A stretch of 64,000 nt of DNA from Clostridium sp. CAG:590 (GTDB taxonomy: Bacteria > Bacillota > Clostridia > Lachnospirales > Lachnospiraceae), in the NCBI GenBank assembly GCA_000431135.1, contig HF987885.1:45843-109842 (forward strand), read 5' to 3'. A program made the translations under genes and the position numbers. The notes under the pieces are model-generated. The model was not told where the DNA came from. It saw nothing but the letters and a program-made list of their open reading frames with translations, and did not search any database. Positions 43,996 through 51,716 of the stretch are shown piece after piece. Each line of letters begins with the position of its first letter. Position 1 is the first letter of the stretch.

Positions 43996-44548
43996 ATGGA
44001 ATTGGTTTTCAAAATAGCCGGAACGTTATTTGTTTTGGGAAGCAGTGGTTATTCTGCATATGCGTTAAATGGGAAGATTGACCAGCGAAAAGCAGAACTT
44101 AGAAGGTTATATAGCATTTTACTACAGTTAAAAAGTGAGATTCAGTATATGGGAAATCCGCTTCCGCTTAGTTTTGAAAAAATGGCAGAGCAGGAGCAGT
44201 ATCCGTTTTCTGTATGGTTTGGGCAGATGGCGGATCGGTTACAGGAAAAAGAAAAAGTACAGTTTGCCGATTTATGGGAAGAAGAAATCCTGCATTTATA
44301 TGAGATATCCGCATTAAAGAGAGAGGATTTAGAGCCGTTATTATCTTTGAAGGAAAAGCTGGGGGGAATAGACAAAGGACAAGCTGGGGGCACTAGACAT
44401 AACAACGCAGATGAAAGCATTGGACTATGTATTGCTGCAGCTGGAACATAATCGCCAGAATCTGGAGGAGGAGATAAAACAAAAGAAGAAAATGGTAATG
44501 TCGATCAGTGTATTTATCGGGTTTATGACATTGATCCTGTTTATATAA
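43996..44548 (+). pseudogene. spoIIIAB: SpoIIIAB, frameshifted by a 25-bp insertion
   Basis: The first about 120 residues are normal SpoIIIAB (MELVFKIAGTLFVLGSSGYS, RRLYSILLQLKSEIQYMGNP), a GspF/PilC-like membrane partner of SpoIIIAA. At 44356 the pattern AAGCTGGGGG...TAGACA appears twice, 25 bp apart. Reading then shifts and stops at 44451. If 25 bp are removed the frame continues KLGALDITTQMKALDYVLLQ and a C-terminal helix to the stop at 44546-44548, giving 175 residues, the usual length. So the intact version would be full-size and the present copy loses its C-terminal membrane helix. Confidence 0.85.
44356..44399 (+). repeat. Imperfect 25-bp tandem duplication breaking spoIIIAB
   Basis: Copy starts at 44356 and 44381: AAGCTGGGGG is identical in both, followed by GAATAGACA versus CACTAGACA. 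The copies have diverged, unlike those in ilvD and recN. Confidence 0.8.
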
Positions 44549-44586
44549 ATAAATGAGGTTGTAGTGGGAAGATAAGGAGAACAGAT

Positions 44587-44781
44587 ATGCCGGTTGAAAT
44601 TATCATAAAAATTGCAGCACTGGGGATTGTGATCGCTTTATTGAATCAGGTGCTAAAGCATGCAGGAAGGGATGACCAGGCATTTTTCGTAACAATGGCA
44701 GGTATGATCGTAGTGCTTACATGGCTGCTTCCTTATCTGGTGGAACTGTTTCAGTCAATGCAGAGTTTGTTTGGATTATGA
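44587..44781 (+). CDS. spoIIIAC: Stage III sporulation protein SpoIIIAC
   Basis: A 64-residue two-helix membrane protein (IIKIAALGIVIALLNQVLK; FVTMAGMIVVLTWLLPYLVE), the standard SpoIIIAC size. Ribosome site AAGGAGAA. Nine base pairs separate it from spoIIIAD. Confidence 0.95.
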   Translation: MPVEIIIKIAALGIVIALLNQVLKHAGRDDQAFFVTMAGMIVVLTWLLPYLVELFQSMQSLFGL

Positions 44782-44790
44782 GGAAGGAAT

Positions 44791-45177
44791 ATGAGTTTTT
44801 ATAAGGTTATATGTGGTGTGATGGTTGGAGTACTTCTGGCAATTCAATTAAAACATTTAGGCAGTCCGGTATGGGTGTATCTTTCTGTTGTTCTTAGCCT
44901 GTTTGTCTTATTCTATGCAATGGAACGATTTACATTTGTCATGGATTTTCTGGATGGAGTATTGGAGGATATTGGTCTGGAATCCGGTTATTTTGAGATA
45001 TTACTTAAAATTATTGGAATATCCTATTTGTGTGAATTTGTGTCAAATATTTGCAGAGAGTCAGGTTTTATTACAGTGGCAGGACAGATTGAGATTGGTG
45101 GGAAATTAACCATGATGGTGATGAGTATGCCGATTCTGCTTGCAATTGTCAACACGATTACATCGGTGATGCCATAA
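44791..45177 (+). CDS. spoIIIAD: Stage III sporulation protein SpoIIIAD
   Basis: A 128-residue membrane protein with four hydrophobic helices and the family segment LKIIGISYLCEFVSNICRES then GQIEIGGKLTMMVMSMPIL. Full length. GGAAGG precedes the ATG. Confidence 0.95.
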   Translation: MSFYKVICGVMVGVLLAIQLKHLGSPVWVYLSVVLSLFVLFYAMERFTFVMDFLDGVLEDIGLESGYFEILLKIIGISYLCEFVSNICRESGFITVAGQIEIGGKLTMMVMSMPILLAIVNTITSVMP

Positions 45178-45196
45178 TGGAAATGGAGGAAGCAGG

Positions 45197-46348
45197 ATGA
45201 AACGATTCGCATGGATTGGAATGGCGGGGATTCTGATCTGGTTCTCATCGATTTCTACATACGGAAAAGAACCTTATATTGAAGAGTATGAGCAGGCTGT
45301 AAATCTGGAAAAATTGGATGATGACCTGGAAAATATAACACGGTCTTATGGAATGAAAGAGGAGATTTCATTTCAGGATATCTTTCGGATATTAATGACA
45401 GGAGACGTGGAATCTGCACTACAGAGTGCTCTTGAAAAATTTTATCAAGGAATGTTGTCAGAAGTTATGGAAAACAGAATATTGTTGATCAAACTGATGC
45501 TGCTCATTGTGATCGCCGCAATCTTTCATAATTATTCTTCTATACTGAAAGTGAGCTATGTAGGGGAGCAGGGATTTTATATTACCTATCTTATGATCGC
45601 AATGCTTTTAATGCAGTCGTTTTCCCTGGTGTATGACATGGCGGAGGAAATGATCTGTTATGTGAAAGATCTGATGGAATGTCTGCTGCCGGCATTTTAT
45701 ATGTCTGTTGTACTATGCAGTGGATTCACGACCTCGCAGATGGTAAATTCCATGTTTTTGTATATGTTGTCAATACTCGAAAAACTGTTACTTTATCTGG
45801 TATTGCCAACGATCCGTATCTATTTTTTAGTCGTGGTATTGAATCAGATTCAATCAAAGGATCGTTTTTCTAAATTGGCAGCACTGATCAAGCAGGCAGT
45901 GCAGTTTGTATTGAAGGCGGTTGGAACCGGAATTATCGGTCTGAATGTAATGAAAAGCATATTGGTACCGGTATATGATAATGCAAAATATAATGTTTTA
46001 CAAAAGGGACTTTCGGTCATACCGGGTGGAAGTTCCTTTTCTGCATTAGGGACAATCCTGCTCGGAGCGGGGGTATTGATCAAAAACTGTGTGGGAATCT
46101 CTGTGGTGATCCTGTTGCTCGTATTAGGAGGGATTCCGCTTCTTAAAATGTTTACCTTTTACATATCATTTAAGATCATTCTTGCATTGGTGCAGCCGAT
46201 CAGTGATAACCGTATTATAGCAGGCATTCAGGGTGCATGTGACAGTACCGGTGTGCTTGTCAGGGCAGCCGGTACCTCGCTGGTTCTCTCTGTGCTCTCC
46301 GTCGCAATCGTAATCCTCACCACGAATGTCCGACTGAATGCAGGATGA
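45197..46348 (+). CDS. spoIIIAE: Stage III sporulation protein SpoIIIAE
   Basis: A 383-residue polytopic protein: signal-like N helix (WIGMAGILIWFSSISTYG), soluble segment, then about seven transmembrane helices including MVNSMFLYMLSILEKLLLYL and SIVLVPVYDNAKYNVLQKGL-type loops. It is the channel-like membrane component of the SpoIIIA complex. Full length, GGAGG site, 19 bp after spoIIIAD. Confidence 0.95.
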   Translation: MKRFAWIGMAGILIWFSSISTYGKEPYIEEYEQAVNLEKLDDDLENITRSYGMKEEISFQDIFRILMTGDVESALQSALEKFYQGMLSEVMENRILLIKLMLLIVIAAIFHNYSSILKVSYVGEQGFYITYLMIAMLLMQSFSLVYDMAEEMICYVKDLMECLLPAFYMSVVLCSGFTTSQMVNSMFLYMLSILEKLLLYLVLPTIRIYFLVVVLNQIQSKDRFSKLAALIKQAVQFVLKAVGTGIIGLNVMKSILVPVYDNAKYNVLQKGLSVIPGGSSFSALGTILLGAGVLIKNCVGISVVILLLVLGGIPLLKMFTFYISFKIILALVQPISDNRIIAGIQGACDSTGVLVRAAGTSLVLSVLSVAIVILTTNVRLNAG

Positions 46349-46360
46349 GGAGGGATTGAT

Positions 46361-46825
46361 ATGGAGGGGATATTGGATTGGGTAAGAAGCGGACTGTTGT
46401 TTGGGATAGTGTCATCGGTCATTTTGATGTTATGTCCGAATAAGTCATATGCAAAACATATTGGATTAGTAGTTGGTTTGTTATTTATTTTGGTCATGCT
46501 GCATCCAGTGATGGAGTGGATGGAGATTGATGAACAGACATATGTATCGTATATAAAGGATTTTTTTGCAGTTTCTAGTTCAGAACGCATATCGGATCAG
46601 AGTATACAGTTGTATGGAGAATCCATTGCAATACAGATAAAAGCGGCTTTGGAGGAGGCAGGATATTCGATTGACGATCTCTCTGTAGAGGTTTTAGAAG
46701 ATGGTAGTGTGAGCAGGATACATATTACGTTTGGTGATTCAGTGGGGAATGTTGACCTTGTAGAGCAATATCTTCATGAAATATTTGGACAGGAGGTGGT
46801 GATCCAATATGAAGGAAATGGATGA
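46361..46825 (+). CDS. spoIIIAF: Stage III sporulation protein SpoIIIAF
   Basis: A 154-residue protein: two N-terminal membrane helices (LLFGIVSSVILMLC; HIGLVVGLLFILVMLHPVM) and a ring-building-motif-like C domain (AALEEAGYSIDDLSVEVLED). It overlaps spoIIIAG by 17 bp, which implies translational coupling. Confidence 0.94.
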   Translation: MEGILDWVRSGLLFGIVSSVILMLCPNKSYAKHIGLVVGLLFILVMLHPVMEWMEIDEQTYVSYIKDFFAVSSSERISDQSIQLYGESIAIQIKAALEEAGYSIDDLSVEVLEDGSVSRIHITFGDSVGNVDLVEQYLHEIFGQEVVIQYEGNG

Positions 46826-47441
46826 TCAGAAGGAAAATATTCAGGGAAGGACCGGAATCATGGATATGATAAGGGACATAAAGCTGGATGCTGATAAAAA
46901 GGAAAAAATAGTTATCTTCTTTTTGCTGGGTGTCTTTTTTTTGTTGATCGCCACACCGGTGTCTGATCTGACCGGAAACCGGAAAAAGCAAAAGAGTACG
47001 AAGACAGGTACAAGCCAACAGACACAGCAAAAAAAAATACAGGAAAAAGATGCATATATTACAGCATTAGAGAATAAGCTAGAACAAACCATTGAAGGTA
47101 TGGAGGGCGCCGGGAAAGTTGATGTGATGATTACATTAAAAGATAATGGAGAGAAGATATTAGACAAGAATCAGCCCTATGAGAGTGAGGAGGAGACCAA
47201 TACAGAGGAAAACAAAGAATCAAAGAAGAACCGGATTCAGAATAATCAGGAAACGGTATTGGTTGAAACGGAAGGAAATACCGAACCGATCATTGTAAGA
47301 GAGTTATATCCGGATATTGAGGGAGTCGTTGTGGTATGTGAAGGTGGAGACAACTCGGCGCTTACCGTCAAGATCAAAGAGGCGGTGCAGGCATTATTCT
47401 CAATTGATGCCCATAAAATAGTAGTGTGTAAATCGAAATAA
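46809..47441 (+). CDS. spoIIIAG: Stage III sporulation protein SpoIIIAG
   Basis: A 210-residue bitopic protein: transmembrane helix about 35-53 (IVIFFLLGVFFLLIATPV), Lys/Gln-rich linker, and a secretin/PrgK-like ring domain (MEGAGKVDVMITLKDNGEK, EGVVVVCEGGDNSALTVKIK). It forms the large ring in the intermembrane space. Complete. Confidence 0.95.
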   Translation: MKEMDDQKENIQGRTGIMDMIRDIKLDADKKEKIVIFFLLGVFFLLIATPVSDLTGNRKKQKSTKTGTSQQTQQKKIQEKDAYITALENKLEQTIEGMEGAGKVDVMITLKDNGEKILDKNQPYESEEETNTEENKESKKNRIQNNQETVLVETEGNTEPIIVRELYPDIEGVVVVCEGGDNSALTVKIKEAVQALFSIDAHKIVVCKSK

Positions 47442-47459
47442 GAAAAAGTGAGGAAGAAT

Positions 47460-48188
47460 ATGAAAAAGATTTTTAAAAAGAACCAGGTGATCATTACGGC
47501 ACTTGCCATTATGATAGCAGTGGCAGGATATCTGAATTTTACAAGTGATAAACAGGTGCTGACAACATCAGGAGATAATGTACACCAGGAGGGAGCAAAA
47601 GGAAATGAAGATGATGCGGCTATTAGTGCAGCAGTAGAAGATACGGCTTCCGGAGAGGATCTTGCCGGAAAAGAGGAGGATGGAAAAACAGAAAACGAAT
47701 TGACGATTGATGCAGAGTCATCGGAAGTTTCGACAGTACAGGATGCAGAAAATGGTGATGTCGCAGAGGCGAGTGTTGATCCGGATGGAGAACCGATTGA
47801 TTCGGATTCGGTTGGAGAGGCGGTACTCACAAGCGGTTCGGTTACATTATCACAGGCAAAACTGAATCGGGAACAGACCAGATCAAAAGCAAAAGAAATG
47901 CTATTAGAAATAGTAAATAACGAAAGTCTTTCGGAAGACGCAAAAAAGGATGCTATTTCCCAGATGTTATCCATGACAGAACGAATGGAGAAGGAAAATG
48001 CAGCCGAGACACAGCTTGCGGCAAAAGGATTTCCGGACTCCATTGTAAGCATATCAGATGACAGTGTAGATGTGACAATCTCAACATCCAAATTATCAGA
48101 CAAAGAAAGAACGCAGATAGAGGATATTATCACCAGAAAGACCGGATGTTCTTTAAAACAGATAGTTATTACAACCACGGAATTATAA
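47460..48188 (+). CDS. spoIIIAH: Stage III sporulation protein SpoIIIAH
   Basis: A 242-residue protein: N-terminal anchor (VIITALAIMIAVAGYLNF), an acidic Glu/Asp/Ser-rich linker about 40-130, and a ring-building domain about 140-242 (LAAKGFPDSIVSISDDSVDV). It binds SpoIIQ across the engulfing membranes. The ATG at 47460 with GAGGAAG is preferred over an in-frame GTG at 47448. Last of the operon. Confidence 0.93.
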   Translation: MKKIFKKNQVIITALAIMIAVAGYLNFTSDKQVLTTSGDNVHQEGAKGNEDDAAISAAVEDTASGEDLAGKEEDGKTENELTIDAESSEVSTVQDAENGDVAEASVDPDGEPIDSDSVGEAVLTSGSVTLSQAKLNREQTRSKAKEMLLEIVNNESLSEDAKKDAISQMLSMTERMEKENAAETQLAAKGFPDSIVSISDDSVDVTISTSKLSDKERTQIEDIITRKTGCSLKQIVITTTEL

Positions 48189-48203
48189 TTTATTCGAAAA
48201 ACA

Positions 48204-48233
48204 TTGCAAAAAGTATAGAATGTTTGGTATACT
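48204..48233 (+). promoter_or_regulatory. Candidate promoter for asp23
   Basis: TTGCAA (48204-48209), 18 bp, TATACT (48228-48233), in the 86-bp gap after spoIIIAH, giving a vegetative start for the gene below. Confidence 0.5.
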
Positions 48234-48274
48234 ATATTACATATGAGTAAAGGTTTGGCAAAGGAGGAATCAGT

Positions 48275-48667
48275 ATGGCAACAGAATCACAGAATGGAGC
48301 CTATAGCTTCAAGGAAGCAGGCGTTCTTGGGGATATTCAGATTGCAGATGATGTTATTGCAATCATTGCAGGACTTGCAGCAACAGAAGTGGAGGGTGTC
48401 GCTAAGATGTATGGCAACATTACCAATGAGTTAGTAAGCAAGTTGGGAATGAAGAACCTTTCCAAAGGAGTTAAGGTTGCGGTTTCACCGGAAGATGTTA
48501 AGGTCGATTTATCCATTGAATTGAAATATGGCTATAGCGTAATTGATGTATCTTCCAAGGTTCAGGAAAAAGTGAAACAGGCAATTGAGACAATGACCGG
48601 TCTTACCGTATCACAGGTTCGTGTAAGAATTGCCGGTGTTGCGATCGCAAAAGAGGAAAAAGCATAA
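48275..48667 (+). CDS. Asp23/YqhY family envelope protein
   Basis: A 130-residue Asp23/Gls24-family protein (IADDVIAIIAGLAATEVEGV; VDLSIELKYGYSVIDVSSKV). In B. subtilis YqhY lies at the same place, before nusB, and is linked to fatty-acid synthesis control. AAAGGAGG site. Role here not determined. Confidence 0.94.
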   Translation: MATESQNGAYSFKEAGVLGDIQIADDVIAIIAGLAATEVEGVAKMYGNITNELVSKLGMKNLSKGVKVAVSPEDVKVDLSIELKYGYSVIDVSSKVQEKVKQAIETMTGLTVSQVRVRIAGVAIAKEEKA

Positions 48668-48677
48668 TCATTTATGA

Positions 48678-48724
48678 AAAGGGCTGTTTCGTAGACCTTA
48701 TAATAGGCTTTCGGAACAGCCTTT
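48678..48724 (+). terminator. Probable terminator hairpin after asp23
   Basis: AAAGGGCTGTTTCG pairs with CGGAACAGCCTTT around a 20-nt loop, with a T-rich but interrupted tail. Weaker than the other terminators here. Confidence 0.5.
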
Positions 48725-48792
48725 CGAATGTTTTGGGTTTGTTTTCAAGGCAGTGGATATATAGAATAGTTACAGATAGAGAGGATTAAGAT

Positions 48793-49197
48793 ATGTTAAG
48801 AAGTCAGATACGGGAAGAAGTGTTCAAGATCATTTTCCGGATCCCATTTGCACAGGAGGAGATGGAAGAACAGATCTCCTATGCATTAGAAGAGTTAGAA
48901 GGTAAAAGTGAGGAAAACTTACAATATATTCATGATAAGGCAGAAGGTATTGTTACACATTTATCGGATATTGATGAGAAGATCGAAATGAATTGTGAAG
49001 GCTGGAGCATGAAGCGGATTGGCAAAGCAGAGATTGCAATTATGCGTATTGCTGTGTATGAGATGTTATATGAAGGGGAAGTTCCGAATCGTGTTGCTAT
49101 TAATGAAGCAGTTGAGTTAAGTAAGCAGTACTGTGATGAGGATGCAAAAGGATTTGTGAACGCTGTATTAGGCAAGGTGGAGAGATCATTACAATAA
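48793..49197 (+). CDS. nusB: Transcription antitermination factor NusB
   Basis: A 134-residue all-helical protein of the rRNA antitermination complex. Conserved segments SMKRIGKAEIAIMRIAVYEM and VAINEAVELSKQYCDEDAKG then FVNAVLGKV. It begins the nusB-xseA-xseB-ispA-dxs-tlyA-nadK-argR-recN run common to Firmicutes. Confidence 0.96.
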   Translation: MLRSQIREEVFKIIFRIPFAQEEMEEQISYALEELEGKSEENLQYIHDKAEGIVTHLSDIDEKIEMNCEGWSMKRIGKAEIAIMRIAVYEMLYEGEVPNRVAINEAVELSKQYCDEDAKGFVNAVLGKVERSLQ

Positions 49198-49212
49198 GGA
49201 TGCGGAGTAGGA

Positions 49213-50490
49213 ATGGCAGCAGTTTATTCGGTTTCACAGGTAAATGCATATATTAAAAGAATGTTCGATCAGGATTATTTTCTTCGCAATGTACAGGTGA
49301 AAGGCGAGGTGTCGAATGTGAAATATCATTCGTCCGGTCATATCTATTTTACATTGAAAGAAGAAGGCTGCAGTATTGCGGCTGTTATGTTTCGTTCAGC
49401 AAGAGCAACAGGACTTGATTTTACGTTAGAGAATGGTCAGAGTATAGTGGTCAGTGGGAATGTTGCAGTTTATGAACGGGATGGAAGATATCAGATCTAT
49501 GCAAAGAGCATACAGTTAGACGGACGAGGCAATCTTTATGAAGCGTATGAGATGCTGAAACAGAAGTTGTTTGAAGAAGGTCTGTTTGATTTTGAACACA
49601 AAAAGGAGATTCCACAATTTCCTAAGAAGATCGGTATTGTCACTGCAAAGACGGGAGCTGCGATCCAGGATATCCGTAATGTTGCAAAGAGAAGAAATCC
49701 ATATGTACAGTTATATCTGTATCCTGCAAAAGTACAGGGGGAGGGTGCAGCAGCAACGATTGTAGAAGGTATCCGGACATTGGATTCGATGGGAATGGAC
49801 ACGATCATTGTTGGACGTGGCGGTGGTTCCATAGAGGATCTGTGGCCGTTTAATGAGGAGATTGTAGCAAGGGCAATCTATGAAGCACAGACACCGATCA
49901 TTTCCGGAACCGGCCATGAGATTGATAATACGATTGCAGACTATGCAGCCGATCTGAGAGCGCCAACGCCGAGTGCGGCCTGTGAACTGGCAATACCGGA
50001 TATTATGGTGAGAGTGGATCAGGTCAGACAATATCAGGAGAATCTGTATCAGGCAATGTATCACAAGATGCATAGAACCAGATTATATATGCAGGCAGCA
50101 GAGGCAAAGTTAGAGAGAGTATCTCCGATGATGCGCATGCAGAATCAGAAGATATATGTGGATTCTTTACAGGACCGGATGCAGACGGTGTTTGATAGAA
50201 AATATCAGCAGACATTTCAGCAATATGAGAAATACGCCCGTAATCTTCCGGATGTATTTAAGGACAAATATAATACATGTGCACATATGTATGAGTTGTT
50301 ACTGGCGAAGTTGCATGGATTGAGTCCGACTGCCAAACTGACAGGCGGATATGGTTATATAGAGAATCAGAGTGGACAGCCGGTTGCGGGAATAGGAAAT
50401 GTTAAAAAAGGGGAATCCGTTCAGATCACGGTACATGACGGATGTATCCATACGGTTGTACAGGAGATTACAGAAAAAAGTGAGGAATAG
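49213..50490 (+). CDS. xseA: Exodeoxyribonuclease VII large subunit
   Basis: A 425-residue subunit: N-terminal OB fold (YSVSQVNAYIKRMFDQDYFL, HSSGHIYFTLKEE), the catalytic core (IVGRGGGSIEDLWPFNEE, SGTGHEIDNTIADYAADLRA) and a coiled coil. It degrades single-stranded DNA with XseB. It ends 2 bp before xseB, so coupling is likely. Confidence 0.97.
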   Translation: MAAVYSVSQVNAYIKRMFDQDYFLRNVQVKGEVSNVKYHSSGHIYFTLKEEGCSIAAVMFRSARATGLDFTLENGQSIVVSGNVAVYERDGRYQIYAKSIQLDGRGNLYEAYEMLKQKLFEEGLFDFEHKKEIPQFPKKIGIVTAKTGAAIQDIRNVAKRRNPYVQLYLYPAKVQGEGAAATIVEGIRTLDSMGMDTIIVGRGGGSIEDLWPFNEEIVARAIYEAQTPIISGTGHEIDNTIADYAADLRAPTPSAACELAIPDIMVRVDQVRQYQENLYQAMYHKMHRTRLYMQAAEAKLERVSPMMRMQNQKIYVDSLQDRMQTVFDRKYQQTFQQYEKYARNLPDVFKDKYNTCAHMYELLLAKLHGLSPTAKLTGGYGYIENQSGQPVAGIGNVKKGESVQITVHDGCIHTVVQEITEKSEE

Positions 50491-50492
50491 AT

Positions 50493-50729
50493 ATGGCAGC
50501 TAAGAAAACAACGCCCAAAGAGAACGAGGAGTTTCAGTTAGAAAAAGCATTTGAACAGTTAGAACAGATTATTGAAAAGTTAGAAGCAGAAGATACACCG
50601 CTGAAGGAGTCCATTGAATTATATGGAAATGGTGCAAAACTGTTAGCGGCATGTAAGAAGGAACTTGGTGGAATTGAAAAGGAAATGATCGTAATTGGAG
50701 AATCACTATCTGAGGGAGAGGAAGAATAG
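50493..50729 (+). CDS. xseB: Exodeoxyribonuclease VII small subunit
   Basis: A 78-residue helical hairpin (FEQLEQIIEKLEAEDTPLKE, IELYGNGAKLLAACKKEL), the usual XseB. Its stop is one base from the ispA start. Confidence 0.96.
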   Translation: MAAKKTTPKENEEFQLEKAFEQLEQIIEKLEAEDTPLKESIELYGNGAKLLAACKKELGGIEKEMIVIGESLSEGEEE

Positions 50730-50730
50730 G

Positions 50731-51687
50731 ATGGATTTTACAAAGGAATTAAAGGATCGGGTAACACATATTGAGAAGGTCATTGAAAACTATATGCCAA
50801 AAGATGCGACGTTACAGAAAACGGTAACCGATGCCATGAATTATACCATGTCAGCAGGAGGGAAAAGAATCCGTCCATTGCTTATGTCAGAAACTTACCG
50901 GTTATTTGGTGGAACGGAAGAACTGATCGAACCATTTATGGCAGCATTAGAGATGATTCACACATATTCTTTGATTCATGATGATCTTCCGGCATTGGAT
51001 AATGATGATTATCGGAGGGGAAGAAAGACAGCGCATATTGTATATGGAGAGGCAATGGCAATCTTAGCCGGAGACAGTCTGCTTAATTATGCTTACGAAA
51101 CGGCTGCAAAAGCGTATGCTCTGATTCCGATATCAGATATAGAAGATACGGATGCTATGCAGCGGGAATTATTGCAAAGGCGGTCGGTTGACCGGGCGAT
51201 GGCAGTGCTCGCCGCCCACCCGCGCATTGTGTGGCCGGCCAAACCGGGTATTTATGGAATGATCGGCGGACAGGTTGCAGACGTAGAACTGACCGGAACG
51301 AAGCTGACCAAAGAGCAGCTTGTATATATATATGAGAATAAAACAGGTGCCCTGATCGAGGCGGCAATGATGATCGGAGCAATCTTAGCGGGAGCTTCGG
51401 AGAAAGATATTGTTAAGGTAGAGGAAGCTGCATATAATATTGGTATGGCATTTCAGATTCAGGATGATATATTGGACGAGACAGCAACCTTTGAGGAACT
51501 TGGTAAGCCAATTCACAGTGATGAAGAATGTGGTAAGGTTACTTATGTAACGATACATGGTATTGACGAATCCGGCAAGGAAGTGTCACGGTTATCTAAT
51601 GAGGCAATTGCGATGTTGGAAAGCATGGGAGAGGATGCAGAGTTTCTTGTGGAACTCACCCGGTCTTTGATTCATAGAACGAAATAA
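50731..51687 (+). CDS. ispA: Farnesyl/geranylgeranyl diphosphate synthase with an internal insertion
   Basis: A 318-residue trans-prenyltransferase joining IPP and DMAPP; precursors for quinone, cell-wall carrier lipids and others. First Asp-rich motif DDLPALDNDD (about residue 87), second DDILD (about 246), KPxxSD loop (about 258). Between RAMAVLA and AKPGIYGMIGGQ there are 8 extra residues (AHPRIVWP), encoded by a 24-nt G+C-rich stretch at 51214-51237, and the preceding RELLQRRSVD also looks longer than the usual loop. The loop lies before helix F, away from both Asp motifs, so activity may be retained. The ATG at 50731 overlaps the region just after xseB. Confidence 0.93.
   Translation: MDFTKELKDRVTHIEKVIENYMPKDATLQKTVTDAMNYTMSAGGKRIRPLLMSETYRLFGGTEELIEPFMAALEMIHTYSLIHDDLPALDNDDYRRGRKTAHIVYGEAMAILAGDSLLNYAYETAAKAYALIPISDIEDTDAMQRELLQRRSVDRAMAVLAAHPRIVWPAKPGIYGMIGGQVADVELTGTKLTKEQLVYIYENKTGALIEAAMMIGAILAGASEKDIVKVEEAAYNIGMAFQIQDDILDETATFEELGKPIHSDEECGKVTYVTIHGIDESGKEVSRLSNEAIAMLESMGEDAEFLVELTRSLIHRTK
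51214..51237 (+). repeat. 24-nt G+C-rich in-frame insertion in ispA
   Basis: Eight codons (GCC CAC CCG CGC ATT GTG TGG CCG), 18 of 24 bases G or C, flanked by GCC on both sides, in a genome region that is mostly A+T-rich. Base use unlike the neighbouring gene. Confidence 0.6.
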
Positions 51688-51716
51688 GGATACCCGAAAA
51701 CAAAAGAGGTAGTGTT

